From the NCBI GenBank assembly GCA_965227255.1, contig CBDDFS010000006.1:229736-293735 (forward strand): a stretch of 64,000 nt of DNA, written 5' to 3'. The DNA comes from CBDDFS01 sp965227255. GTDB taxonomy: Bacteria; Bacteroidota; Bacteroidia; Flavobacteriales_E; Vicingaceae. The notes beneath the pieces are model-generated. The model did not search any database. It had not been told where the DNA came from and was given only the letters and a program-made list of their open reading frames with translations. Shown here in pieces: positions 1-7,595 of the stretch (its first letter is position 1; the number at the start of each line of letters is the position of its first letter). Made by a program: the position numbers and the translations under genes.

Positions 1-678
1 ATGGTTTATAACCGTACTTCGAAAGATGTGACAGTATATATTGAATGCAACGGAGAAGAATTCCTGGGAGTAGGAGTAGATGTAACTGTTCAGATTGCCT
101 TACTCGAAAAAACAGTGGTGATGCCAACAGGTACAAATGTTGATCCGGCCTGGTTAGATCCTGATTATATATATCCTCTGCAAAATACGTTGAGAAAACT
201 GATACCAAATGCGTCAGGTACGAATTTCAATGGTATGATCAAAGGAAGTATAGACTCAGTGACTTACACTGTTCCAACTGGGAATTTTGCCGGTGACTTT
301 GACGACAACATGAAAATTGTTGCCTTTGTCCAGAATAGAAAAACGAAGGAAATCTATCAGGCAAACTGGGTAGACTTTGACAACAATATGACAGGAGATA
401 AAGAATATGCTGAAATTGTTGAAAATGGAGTTGAGTATAGCCTATATCCAAACCCAACAAACGGATATACTACGATGGATTTCAGTGAGCAACTTGAAAA
501 CAACTATCAACTGACAATTTACAATCAACTGGGAGCTGTGGTTCATCAGGAAGTAATTCCTGCCGGAACTCAAAGACACAGTTTTGACATAGATGGTTTG
601 AAAGCGGGTATGTATTTCGTAATGCTCAACGACGGAACACAGGAAGTAGCTATCAAGAAGTTGATGTTGACTCAATAA
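1..678 (+). CDS. Secreted Omp28-like protein with T9SS sorting domain, 3' part
   Basis: The reading frame is open from the first base, so the true start lies upstream; the ATG at position 1 is probably internal. Residues ~1-140 resemble the end of Omp28-type outer-membrane proteins (beta-rich, containing IALLEKTVV and a VVRK-like LRKLIPNASG region), which is only a moderate match. Residues ~143-225 are a typical type A T9SS C-terminal sorting domain: YPNPTNG, then YNQLG, then LKAGMYFV and a final KKLMLTQ. The protein should therefore be exported by the Sec system, moved across the outer membrane by T9SS and anchored or released at the surface. A strong terminator follows 45 bp after the stop. 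The sorting domain is certain; the Omp28 assignment is not. Confidence 0.8.
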   Translation: MVYNRTSKDVTVYIECNGEEFLGVGVDVTVQIALLEKTVVMPTGTNVDPAWLDPDYIYPLQNTLRKLIPNASGTNFNGMIKGSIDSVTYTVPTGNFAGDFDDNMKIVAFVQNRKTKEIYQANWVDFDNNMTGDKEYAEIVENGVEYSLYPNPTNGYTTMDFSEQLENNYQLTIYNQLGAVVHQEVIPAGTQRHSFDIDGLKAGMYFVMLNDGTQEVAIKKLMLTQ

Positions 679-722
679 AGTTATTCAGTCGTCTGTCAAC
701 AGTCGACAGAAAATTTAGAAAA

Positions 723-760
723 GAGCCTTGTCCGCCTCAGGTGGATGGGGCTTTTTTTTT
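723..760 (+). terminator. Rho-independent terminator of the T9SS protein gene
   Basis: AGCC at 724-727 pairs with GGCT at 749-752, with further pairing of GTCC/GGAT and GCC/GGT inside. A run of nine T follows (752-760). It lies just after the stop at 678. Confidence 0.85.
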
Positions 761-795
761 AATGGTAAATGGTGAATTATAAATTATAAATGATA
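761..795. repeat. Degenerate 7-bp array
   Basis: Five heptamers in exact register: AATGGTA, AATGGTG, AATTATA, AATTATA, AATGATA. It starts directly after the terminator T-run. It is one of the family of 7/8-bp arrays seen across this window. Confidence 0.7.
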
Positions 796-812
796 TTCAC
801 CGATCCGCTAGT

Positions 813-1013
813 AGAATTTGTTAAATGGTTAATTGGTTAATTGACGAATTGAATCATCCATAAACAAACCGATTAGCCGGTTCACCGATTCGCCGGGAGA
901 ATTTGTTAAATGGTTAACTGGTTAATTGACGAATTGAATCATCCATAAACAAACCGATTAGCCAGTTCACCGATTGGCCGGGAGAATTTGTTAAATGGTT
1001 AATTGATTAATTG
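813..1013. repeat. 85-bp tandem repeat built of 8-bp subunits
   Basis: Two full units (813-897 and 898-982) differ at only three positions, and a third is cut off after about 31 bp (983-1013). The preceding 16 bp (797-812) resemble the end of a unit. Each unit is itself made of octamers: GGTTAATT, GGTTAATT, GACGAATT in the first half and ACCGATTA, GCCGGTTC, ACCGATTC in the second half. There are no spacers, so this is not CRISPR. It fills most of the gene-free stretch between the T9SS gene terminator and the end of sdhB. Confidence 0.9.
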
Positions 1014-1052
1014 AGTCAATAAACTAACCAATCTGCTTAAATATAGCGTATC

Positions 1053-1814
1053 CTATTCTTCAGATGAAATAGATGCCTTCAGGTATTCCCGGTTCATCCT
1101 TGCGATATTCTCAAGAGATATCTCTTTTGGACACTCGACTTCGCAGGCACCCGTGTTAGTACAGTTACCAAATCCTTCGAGATCCATCTGATGAACCATA
1201 TTCTCAACCCTTTTCGCGGCTTCAACCTTACCTTGTGGCAGGAGAGCAAATTGTGAAACTTTAGCTGATACGAACAACATGGCAGAGGCATTTTTACATG
1301 AGGCAACACATGCACCACAACCAATACAGGTTGCCGCATCAAATGCTCTGTCGGCATCAAATTTCGGAACCGGAATGGCATTGGCATCAATGGTATTCCC
1401 GGAAGTATTAACCGATACAAATCCACCGGCTGACATGATTCTATCGAAACTGCTTCTGTCTACAACCAGGTCTTTGATCACGGGAAATGCTTTCGCCCTC
1501 CATGGCTCAATGTAGATGGTGTCTCCATCTTTAAACGACCTCATATGCAATTGACAAGTAGTAATCGCTCTGCTTGGTCCATGTGCCTCACCATTAATAT
1601 AAAGTGAACACGAACCGCAAATACCTTCTCTGCAATCATGATCAAATGCAATAGGTTCTTCACCTTTATTGATCAGTTCCTCATTTAATACATCGAGCAT
1701 TTCCAGAAATGATTGGTCAGGTGAAATATCGCTCACCTTGTAATCAACCATTTTACCCTTATCGTCTTTGTTTTTTTGCCTCCAGATCTTAAGTGTTAAA
1801 TCCATTTCGTTCAA
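1053..1814 (-). CDS. sdhB: Succinate dehydrogenase/fumarate reductase iron-sulfur subunit
   Basis: This 253-residue protein passes electrons from the SdhA flavin to the membrane cytochrome. The [2Fe-2S] ligands are C61, C66, C69 (CREGICGSC) and C87. The [4Fe-4S] and [3Fe-4S] ligands are in CIGCGACVASC (C163-C173) and in the C218/C224/C228 group ending in ECPKEI. The length is normal. It is the last gene of the leftward operon sdhC-sdhA-(four-helix ORF)-sdhB. In related genomes sdhB usually follows sdhA directly; here a 486-bp element lies between them, so co-transcription through the insert is needed unless sdhB has its own promoter. Its ATG is only 8 bp beyond the stop of the inserted ORF. 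Confidence 0.96.
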   Translation of the reverse strand: MNEMDLTLKIWRQKNKDDKGKMVDYKVSDISPDQSFLEMLDVLNEELINKGEEPIAFDHDCREGICGSCSLYINGEAHGPSRAITTCQLHMRSFKDGDTIYIEPWRAKAFPVIKDLVVDRSSFDRIMSAGGFVSVNTSGNTIDANAIPVPKFDADRAFDAATCIGCGACVASCKNASAMLFVSAKVSQFALLPQGKVEAAKRVENMVHQMDLEGFGNCTNTGACEVECPKEISLENIARMNREYLKASISSEE

Positions 1815-1822
1815 TATTTAAA

Positions 1823-2308
1823 CTATTTCTTGTTATAAGAATCTCCTGTATTTGTAACCTTTGGTGATTGGTTCTTAGTTCTTGGTGATTGGATATTTAC
1901 TAGAATATTCTCGTATTCTTCTATATCCTCCTCAACAACATACTTTTTCTTTCCGAGCGAAGAAATGTAAGCATTGAGCATCCTGCCCTCTATTTGAATT
2001 TTATCAAGAAGCAGGTCACAGTCATTCTTTTTTATCAATCCAGTTCTCTCTGCTATTATTGCTTGTGTTTCAAGTTCGTAAAGTGAGCCACGAGAAATTC
2101 TAAGAAAATTAATAAAGCTCTTTGTTAATTCCCTACCCCATCCTTCCGCTATATTCGATGCCACAGATACAGATGATCTCCTCATTTGTGTTATAATTCC
2201 GAACTTTTCAGAATTGTCCATATTTTCAGTGATAGAGTATACCGTTTCAGCGATTTCAATTGACTTTTGCCAAACTCGAAGGTCTTTATATGTCTTTATT
2301 TCACTCAT
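1823..2308 (-). CDS. Four-helix-bundle protein (23S rRNA intervening-sequence / Avd-like family)
   Basis: This 161-residue protein has the family signature: YKDLRVWQKSIE near the start, ITQMRRSSVSVASNIAEG in helix 2 and GSLYELETQ in helix 3. Members form a pentameric four-helix bundle with a basic, nucleic-acid-binding face; they were first seen in 23S rRNA intervening sequences and are related to the Avd protein of diversity-generating retroelements. No cellular role is established. The last ~20 residues (IQSPRTKNQSPKV...) are encoded by a 7-bp array, so the repeat has been read into the protein. It sits between sdhA and sdhB on the same strand. No reverse transcriptase or template repeat is nearby. 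Confidence 0.88.
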   Translation of the reverse strand: MSEIKTYKDLRVWQKSIEIAETVYSITENMDNSEKFGIITQMRRSSVSVASNIAEGWGRELTKSFINFLRISRGSLYELETQAIIAERTGLIKKNDCDLLLDKIQIEGRMLNAYISSLGKKKYVVEEDIEEYENILVNIQSPRTKNQSPKVTNTGDSYNKK

Positions 2309-2349
2309 ATGCTTAAAGTGCTAATCACTATTCACTAGTCACCAATCAC
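1864..2349 (-). mobile_element. Candidate IVS-like element: four-helix ORF between inverted 7-bp arrays
   Basis: The left end (1864-1891) is GTGATTG, GTTCTTA, GTTCTTG, GTGATTG. The right end (2322-2349) is TAATCAC, TATTCAC, TAGTCAC, CAATCAC. The outermost nine bases are a perfect inverted repeat: GTGATTGGT (1864-1872) and ACCAATCAC (2341-2349). The right end overlaps the sdhA stop codon (2346-2348), and the left end lies in the last codons of the ORF. RNA from this region could fold with both ends paired, as in 23S intervening sequences. That it moves as a unit is inference; no target-site duplication was confirmed. Confidence 0.5.
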
Positions 2350-4343
2350 TTATAAGACCTTTGCTTCAATTCGATATTCTCATACACCAGATCCTCCTTA
2401 TGCAACACTGATTCAGCAGGATCACCTGTATATTCCCAAGCCGAGACAAAAGTGAAATTCGCATCATCTCTTAATGCCTCTCCCTCTTCTGTTTGAGATT
2501 CTTCCCGGAAGTGACCTCCACAGGATTCTGTTCGCACAAGGGCATCCTTGCACATCAATTCTCCAAGTTCAATTAGATCAGCAACACGAAGAGCCTTTTC
2601 CAATTCCGGATTCAATTCATCCGCTGATCCGGGAACTCTGACATCATTATAGAATTCCTCCTTGATTTTCTTTATTTCAGCAGATGCTTCCAATAAGCCC
2701 TTTTCGTTTCGAGCCATTCCACACTGATTCCACATCACTTTGCCAAGTCTTTTGTGGAAATGATCAACCGATTTACTTCCATTGTTGTTGATGAATTTTT
2801 CAATCATCTCTTTAACATTCTTTTCGGCCTGCTCAAATTCCGGACTATCCGTCGAAATTTCACCCGTTCGAATGTCTTCTGCGAGATAATCTCCAACAGT
2901 GTAAGGAATGACGAAATAACCATCTGCAAGTCCCTGCATCAGCGCCGATGCACCTAAACGGTTGGCACCATGATCTGAGAAATTTGCTTCACCCAAAGCA
3001 TAACAACCCGGTATGGTTGTCATCAAATTGTAATCAACCCAAACTCCTCCCATTGTATAGTGAACCGCAGGATAAATCTTCATCGGTGTTTCATATGGAT
3101 TATCATCGGTGATCTTCTCATACATCTGGAACAGATTACCATACTTGGCCTTCACAACAGCTTTACCCAGTTTAATTACCAGGTCTTTGTCATTCACATC
3201 CAACCCCTTGGTACTGGCATCGATCTTTCCATATCTTTCAATCGCAGAAGCGAAATCCAGAAAAACTGCCTCTCCAGTCTGGTTCACACCAAATCCGGCA
3301 TCACATCTTTCCTTGGCCGCTCTTGAAGCCACATCGCGAGGCACAAGATTTCCGAATGATGGGTATCTCCTTTCCAAATAGTAATCTCTGTCTTCTTCGG
3401 CCAAATCTCTTGGTCGTTTGGTACCATTTCTTATGGCTTCAACATCCTCTTTTTTCTTTGGAACCCAAATTCGACCGTCGTTCCTTAACGACTCTGACAT
3501 CAGCGTCAACTTGGACTGATAGTCACCGGAAACAGGAATACAGGTAGGGTGAATCTGGGTAAAACAAGGATTTGCGAAATAAGCTCCCTTTTTGTGAATC
3601 TTCCAAGCTGCAGTCACATTCGATCCCATAGCATTCGTCGATAAATAGAAGACATTTCCATAACCTCCTGAGCAGATCAATACGGCATGAGCGCTATGTC
3701 TTTCAATCTCTCCGCTTACAAGATCTCTCGCGATTATGCCTCTCGCCTTTCCATCTACGATAACAAGGTCGAGCATTTCATGTCGCGCGTACATCTTTAC
3801 CTTTCCCTTCCCTACTTGTCTTGACAAGGCAGAATATGCGCCTAGAAGAAGCTGTTGACCTGTCTGTCCTTTGGCGTAAAATGTTCTGGAAACCTGCACA
3901 CCACCAAATGACCTGTTATCAAGCATACCACCATATTCCCTGGCAAATGGTACACCCTGTGCCACACACTGGTCAATTATATTGGCTGATACCTCAGCCA
4001 ATCGATATACATTGGCTTCTCTTGACCTGTAGTCACCACCTTTTACCGTATCGTAAAACAAACGGTATGTGCTGTCACCATCATTCTGATAATTCTTTGC
4101 AGCATTGATTCCACCCTGCGCGGCTATAGAGTGAGCACGTCTGGCACTGTCCTGAAAACAGAATGCCTTCACATTGTAACCCAGCTCGGCAAGAGATGCA
4201 GCGGCAGAACTACCAGCCAGACCGGTACCTACGACTATTACGTCTATAAGTCTCTTGTTTGCCGGATTAACAAGTTTGATGTTTGCTTTATGACGGGTCC
4301 ATTTTTCAGCTATCGGACCTTCTGGTATTTTAGAATCTAACAT
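2346..4343 (-). CDS. sdhA: Succinate dehydrogenase/fumarate reductase flavoprotein subunit
   Basis: This 665-residue catalytic subunit oxidises succinate to fumarate (or the reverse) with covalent FAD. The dinucleotide-binding motif VVGTGLAGSSAA is at ~37-48, and the FAD-linking histidine is H71 in RAHSIAAQGG. The active-site region SESLRNDGR and the C-terminal FAD motif GEANFSDHGANRLG are intact. Start and length are normal for the Bacteroidota type, which pairs with a single five-helix cytochrome b. It lies 3 bp after sdhC. Its stop codon TGA is embedded in a 7-bp array that begins the inserted four-helix element, so the insertion is exactly at the gene's end and leaves the protein complete. 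Confidence 0.97.
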   Translation of the reverse strand: MLDSKIPEGPIAEKWTRHKANIKLVNPANKRLIDVIVVGTGLAGSSAAASLAELGYNVKAFCFQDSARRAHSIAAQGGINAAKNYQNDGDSTYRLFYDTVKGGDYRSREANVYRLAEVSANIIDQCVAQGVPFAREYGGMLDNRSFGGVQVSRTFYAKGQTGQQLLLGAYSALSRQVGKGKVKMYARHEMLDLVIVDGKARGIIARDLVSGEIERHSAHAVLICSGGYGNVFYLSTNAMGSNVTAAWKIHKKGAYFANPCFTQIHPTCIPVSGDYQSKLTLMSESLRNDGRIWVPKKKEDVEAIRNGTKRPRDLAEEDRDYYLERRYPSFGNLVPRDVASRAAKERCDAGFGVNQTGEAVFLDFASAIERYGKIDASTKGLDVNDKDLVIKLGKAVVKAKYGNLFQMYEKITDDNPYETPMKIYPAVHYTMGGVWVDYNLMTTIPGCYALGEANFSDHGANRLGASALMQGLADGYFVIPYTVGDYLAEDIRTGEISTDSPEFEQAEKNVKEMIEKFINNNGSKSVDHFHKRLGKVMWNQCGMARNEKGLLEASAEIKKIKEEFYNDVRVPGSADELNPELEKALRVADLIELGELMCKDALVRTESCGGHFREESQTEEGEALRDDANFTFVSAWEYTGDPAESVLHKEDLVYENIELKQRSYK

Positions 4344-4346
4344 ATC

Positions 4347-4982
4347 TTATCCTTGAAAAATGAAGTGATACAATGCGATCAACGAGAATCCTGCCGCAAC
4401 AACAACAGAATAAGCTGATCCTAATTTCTTGATCCACGGAGTATATTTTCTGTGATTGGCTCCAAGACTTTGAAAGGCCGACTGAAAACCGTGATTTAAA
4501 TGAATTCCAAGCAGGACGAATGAAACGACATATATTACAGTATAAATCCAGTCGTGAAAATGAGTAGTTACCAATTCGTAATCCGTCATTGTCATCTCAG
4601 TGAATTTCATCTTGTACCAATAATCCCACAAGTGAATTAAAAGGAATACGAAAATCAACATACCCGTTCTGATCATGGATCTGGAGGCAAGAGAAGAGTT
4701 TTCTCCCGGACGATTATTCGCATATTTTACCGGCCTCGCAGTATCATTTTGTCTTGTCAGGATGATGCCCGTGGCTATATGCATAATAAATCCTAGGGCC
4801 AGAACATACTGCATGGCTTGAATAAAAGGATTCGTAGCCATGAAGTGAGAAGCCTCATTAAACAGATCAGGATTACTGGAAAGAGTTAAAAGATTAATGG
4901 CCAGATGGAGCACCAAAAAAGTGATCAGGAAAAGTCCGGTGATAGACATCCAGAACTTCCTCGTAACTGATGAAAAGCTCAT
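4347..4982 (-). CDS. sdhC: Succinate dehydrogenase cytochrome b subunit (b558 type)
   Basis: This 211-residue membrane anchor has five predicted helices and conserved haem histidines in VLHLAINLL, IMHIATG, LIHLWDYW and GIHLNHGF. It binds two haem b groups and delivers electrons to menaquinone, as known for the single-subunit family. I start it at 4982 (MSFSSVTRKF); an upstream in-frame extension to 5075 would add a polar, unconserved stretch and would cover the promoter. It is the first gene of the sdh operon. Confidence 0.93.
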   Translation of the reverse strand: MSFSSVTRKFWMSITGLFLITFLVLHLAINLLTLSSNPDLFNEASHFMATNPFIQAMQYVLALGFIMHIATGIILTRQNDTARPVKYANNRPGENSSLASRSMIRTGMLIFVFLLIHLWDYWYKMKFTEMTMTDYELVTTHFHDWIYTVIYVVSFVLLGIHLNHGFQSAFQSLGANHRKYTPWIKKLGSAYSVVVAAGFSLIALYHFIFQG

Positions 4983-5019
4983 GTAAATAAAGAATTTCGA
5001 TTCATTGTGAGTAGCGCAA

Positions 5020-5050
5020 CAAATGTAAACGCTGGAACGCTTTATTACAA
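5020..5050 (-). promoter_or_regulatory. Promoter of the sdh operon
   Basis: On the minus strand TTG (5050-5048), a 20-bp spacer and TACATTTG (5027-5020) match the Bacteroidota housekeeping promoter. Transcription should begin near 5013, about 30 bases before the sdhC start at 4982. Confidence 0.75.
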
Positions 5051-5119
5051 CATATATAGAGTAAAATATGTTCAAACATGAAAAAGATCATGTCTTTTCA
5101 GGATTTACATGAATAAACC

Positions 5120-5127
5120 TACATTTG
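5120..5127 (+). promoter_or_regulatory. -7 element of the aminopeptidase P gene
   Basis: TACATTTG matches TAnnTTTG and lies 15 bp before the ATG at 5143. No clear TTG is found at the usual distance. A start upstream of it (TTG at 5125) is therefore unlikely. Confidence 0.5.
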
Positions 5128-5142
5128 AGCAAATTTCCAGCT

Positions 5143-6432
5143 ATGAAATACGATCTCATCGACAACAAGCTTTTCGTTAAAAACAGAAAGAACTTTGTTC
5201 AGAGAATGGACTCTTCCTCGGCAGCCATTTTCAACTCTAACGACATAATGCCCACCAATGCCGATGGCACCATGCCATTCAGGCAAAACAGCGACCTATT
5301 TCATTTAAGTGGCATCGATCAGGAAGAAAGTATTCTGGTCATTTGTCCGGAACATCCTACCGAAAGCTTAAGAGAAATTCTATTCCTCAAAGAAACAAGC
5401 GAAGAGATAGCCATCTGGGAGGGAGCGAAACTGACAAAGGACCAAGCGACCGAAGTTTCAGGTATCAAAAGTGTTTTCTGGCTTGATCAATTTGAAGTGG
5501 TTTTGAAGCAAGTTCTTTCAGAGTGTGATTCCATATACCTGAATACAAATGAGCATTTGAGAGCCAAGGTCGTTGTTGAGACCAGAGATGCCCGATTTGT
5601 GAATTGGGTTAAGGAAAACTATCCTGCTCACTCTACCAAAAAAAGTGCTCCTATAATGCACGATATCAGGGCCATTAAAGACGATATTGAAATTGCCTTA
5701 TTGCAACATGCCTGCAACATAACTGAAAAAGGTTTCAGACGCTTGCTTTCATTTGTGAAGCCAGGAGTAATGGAATACGAGATTCAAGCCGAATTAAGCC
5801 ATGAATTTCTGAGCAACAGATCACGGGGCTTTGCCTACGAACCTATCATCGCATCAGGATTCAGCAGCTGTGTTCTGCATTACGTAGATAATAATCAGGA
5901 ATGCAAAGACGGAGATATACTATTGCTCGATATTGGTGCAGAATATGCGAATTATGCTTCCGATCTAACAAGGTGTATTCCTGTGAATGGTCGATTTACT
6001 GATCGACAAAAAGAAATATACAACGCTGTATTGAGGGTTCAGAAAGAATCAATCAAACTATTGAGACCAGGAACTATGCTGGCCGACTATCATGTTGAAG
6101 TTGGAAAACTTATGGAAAGTGAATTGCTCGGCCTTGGTTTGATCGATCAAACGGATATTAAAAATCAGGATCCGGCCTGGCCCGCTTACAAAAAGTACTT
6201 CATGCACGGCACTTCGCATTATCTTGGATTGGATGTTCATGATGTTGGAAGTTGGACGAAACCAATCAAAGAAGGAATGGTATTTACTTGTGAGCCAGGC
6301 ATTTATATCAGAGAGGAGTCACTTGGTATTAGAATTGAAAACGATGTGGTTGTAACCAATGGTGAACCCCACGACCTCATGAAAAATATTCCACGTGAGA
6401 TCGAAGAGATCGAGGACTTAATGAATTCCTGA
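5143..6432 (+). CDS. pepP: Aminopeptidase P family protein (M24B)
   Basis: This 429-residue cytosolic metallopeptidase removes the N-terminal residue before proline. An AMP_N domain fills ~1-130 and a pita-bread M24 domain ~165-425. The dinuclear metal ligands are visible in order: D in LLLDIGAEY, D in SDLTRC, H in HGTSHYLGLDVHD, E in TCEPGIYI and E in RIENDVVV. It diverges from the sdh operon and is followed by a hydrolase gene only one base after its stop, so the two are probably co-transcribed. I chose the ATG at 5143 because the -7 element sits just upstream. Confidence 0.93.
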   Translation: MKYDLIDNKLFVKNRKNFVQRMDSSSAAIFNSNDIMPTNADGTMPFRQNSDLFHLSGIDQEESILVICPEHPTESLREILFLKETSEEIAIWEGAKLTKDQATEVSGIKSVFWLDQFEVVLKQVLSECDSIYLNTNEHLRAKVVVETRDARFVNWVKENYPAHSTKKSAPIMHDIRAIKDDIEIALLQHACNITEKGFRRLLSFVKPGVMEYEIQAELSHEFLSNRSRGFAYEPIIASGFSSCVLHYVDNNQECKDGDILLLDIGAEYANYASDLTRCIPVNGRFTDRQKEIYNAVLRVQKESIKLLRPGTMLADYHVEVGKLMESELLGLGLIDQTDIKNQDPAWPAYKKYFMHGTSHYLGLDVHDVGSWTKPIKEGMVFTCEPGIYIREESLGIRIENDVVVTNGEPHDLMKNIPREIEEIEDLMNS

Positions 6433-6433
6433 T

Positions 6434-7216
6434 TTGCCAGCCATCGACTTCAGGGAAGGTCAGATCCATTACGACGTTTCCGGAAAAGGAAGTGCCGTGG
6501 TATTTCTGCATGGCTTCCTTGAAGACAAGAACATCTGGAAAAAATATACGAAATCTCTTTCGGGTCAGAATCGGATAATCTGCATTGATCTGCCCGGACA
6601 CGGCCTATCATCAAATTTCGGTTATTGCCATAGTATGGAATTGATGGCAGATGCCGTTATGCACGTTCTCAAAGAATTAAAGGTGCGGCGATTTTATCTT
6701 ATAGGTCATTCAATGGGTGGATATGTTTCCATGGCCATTGCAGAATCTTCTCCCGATAATATAAAGGGTCTTTGTATGTTTCACAGCACGGCTGACGCTG
6801 ATTCTGCTCAGAAAAAAATTGATCGCGACCGAGTAATTAAAGTTGTCCAAAAAAATAAAAGCCTCTTTATTAAAGAAGCGATTCCCAATTTATTCAATAC
6901 TTCAGTTAAGCCTTATAAACGAGGTATAGCTTCCATTTCAAAAATGGCAATGAATATGTCGGTGCAGGCCATTATTGCCGCACTCGAAGGTATGAAGATA
7001 CGGTCGAACAGGGAGATTGTTGTAAAGTTTGCCCCCTACCCTGTCCTTTATGTAATAGGACAAATGGACAATATTCTTCCTTATGAAAAACTGATCGAAG
7101 AAAGTAAGCTGTCAGACAATTCTGAATACTTGCTTTTACCACGTGTTAACCACATGGGCTTTATAGAAGACAGTGAAGTTTGTTTGAAGAAAATTAAGGC
7201 CTTCGTCAGGTCCTGA
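6434..7216 (+). CDS. Alpha/beta-fold hydrolase
   Basis: This 260-residue protein has the full catalytic triad: nucleophile S93 in LIGHSMGG, D212 in GQMDN and H240 in VNHMG. The oxyanion region is FLHGFLEDKNIW. There is no signal peptide, so it acts in the cytoplasm. The substrate cannot be told. The only plausible start is TTG at 6434, one base beyond the aminopeptidase stop, which supports translational coupling. It converges with the small gene at 7219-7467, with no room for a separate terminator. Confidence 0.85.
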   Translation: MPAIDFREGQIHYDVSGKGSAVVFLHGFLEDKNIWKKYTKSLSGQNRIICIDLPGHGLSSNFGYCHSMELMADAVMHVLKELKVRRFYLIGHSMGGYVSMAIAESSPDNIKGLCMFHSTADADSAQKKIDRDRVIKVVQKNKSLFIKEAIPNLFNTSVKPYKRGIASISKMAMNMSVQAIIAALEGMKIRSNREIVVKFAPYPVLYVIGQMDNILPYEKLIEESKLSDNSEYLLLPRVNHMGFIEDSEVCLKKIKAFVRS

Positions 7217-7218
7217 AT

Positions 7219-7467
7219 TCAGATACGGAAAGAGTTCTTATAGACTTGCTCTCCATCCAGAATGAAAATGTTATATCCTCCTGTTGGATATCCATCGAGA
7301 TCAACTTTGGTATCATCTCCCTGGAATTTACCCGTAATTAGAATTCGACCTTCCATGCTGCAAATATCATAGATGGCATTTTCATTTTCGGGTTTATGCT
7401 TGATCAGCACTTCTCTTTCAACTATTTCCACAAGGGGTTCTGCTACCACGGTCTCTCTTTCAATCAT
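7219..7467 (-). CDS. Small protein with a T9SS-sorting-domain-like C-terminus
   Basis: This 82-residue protein has no signal peptide. Residues ~33-82 read like a T9SS type A tail: YDICSMEGRIL, then VDLDGYPTGGYNIFILDG and a final KNSFRI. A YPNP-like opening is absent; residues 1-30 are rich in E and V. It may be a stand-alone or remnant sorting domain, or an unrelated beta-sandwich. A hairpin lies upstream at 7505-7525. The gene is short but has an ATG start and conserved-looking sequence; I regard it as real but of unknown function. Confidence 0.55.
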   Translation of the reverse strand: MIERETVVAEPLVEIVEREVLIKHKPENENAIYDICSMEGRILITGKFQGDDTKVDLDGYPTGGYNIFILDGEQVYKNSFRI

Positions 7468-7504
7468 ATCTTAATGAATTGATTAAAATTAGGTAAAAGA
7501 CAGT

Positions 7505-7525
7505 GGCTTTCATTAGCTGAAAGCC
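7505..7525. other. Perfect hairpin between a small gene and the DUF2723 gene
   Basis: GGCTTTCA (7505-7512) and TGAAAGCC (7518-7525) are separated by TTAGC. Neither side has a full T-run (TTTT is 5 bases on, at 7531). It lies beyond the stop of the leftward DUF2723 gene, so it may be a weak terminator. Confidence 0.5.
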
Positions 7526-7595
7526 CTGATTTTGCTAACATTTCGACAAAGAGGGTATATGCCTCTACGAAACTTATTTTACCGAAGACGAAGAA

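Noticed and set aside
813..1013. CRISPR array
   Set aside because: The 85-bp units follow one another without spacers and there are no cas genes.
1823..2308. Diversity-generating retroelement (Avd-like protein)
   Set aside because: No reverse transcriptase, template repeat or variable repeat is found within the window.
4983..5075. N-terminal extension of sdhC
   Set aside because: It would overlap a good TTG-N20-TACATTTG promoter and adds no conserved sequence.
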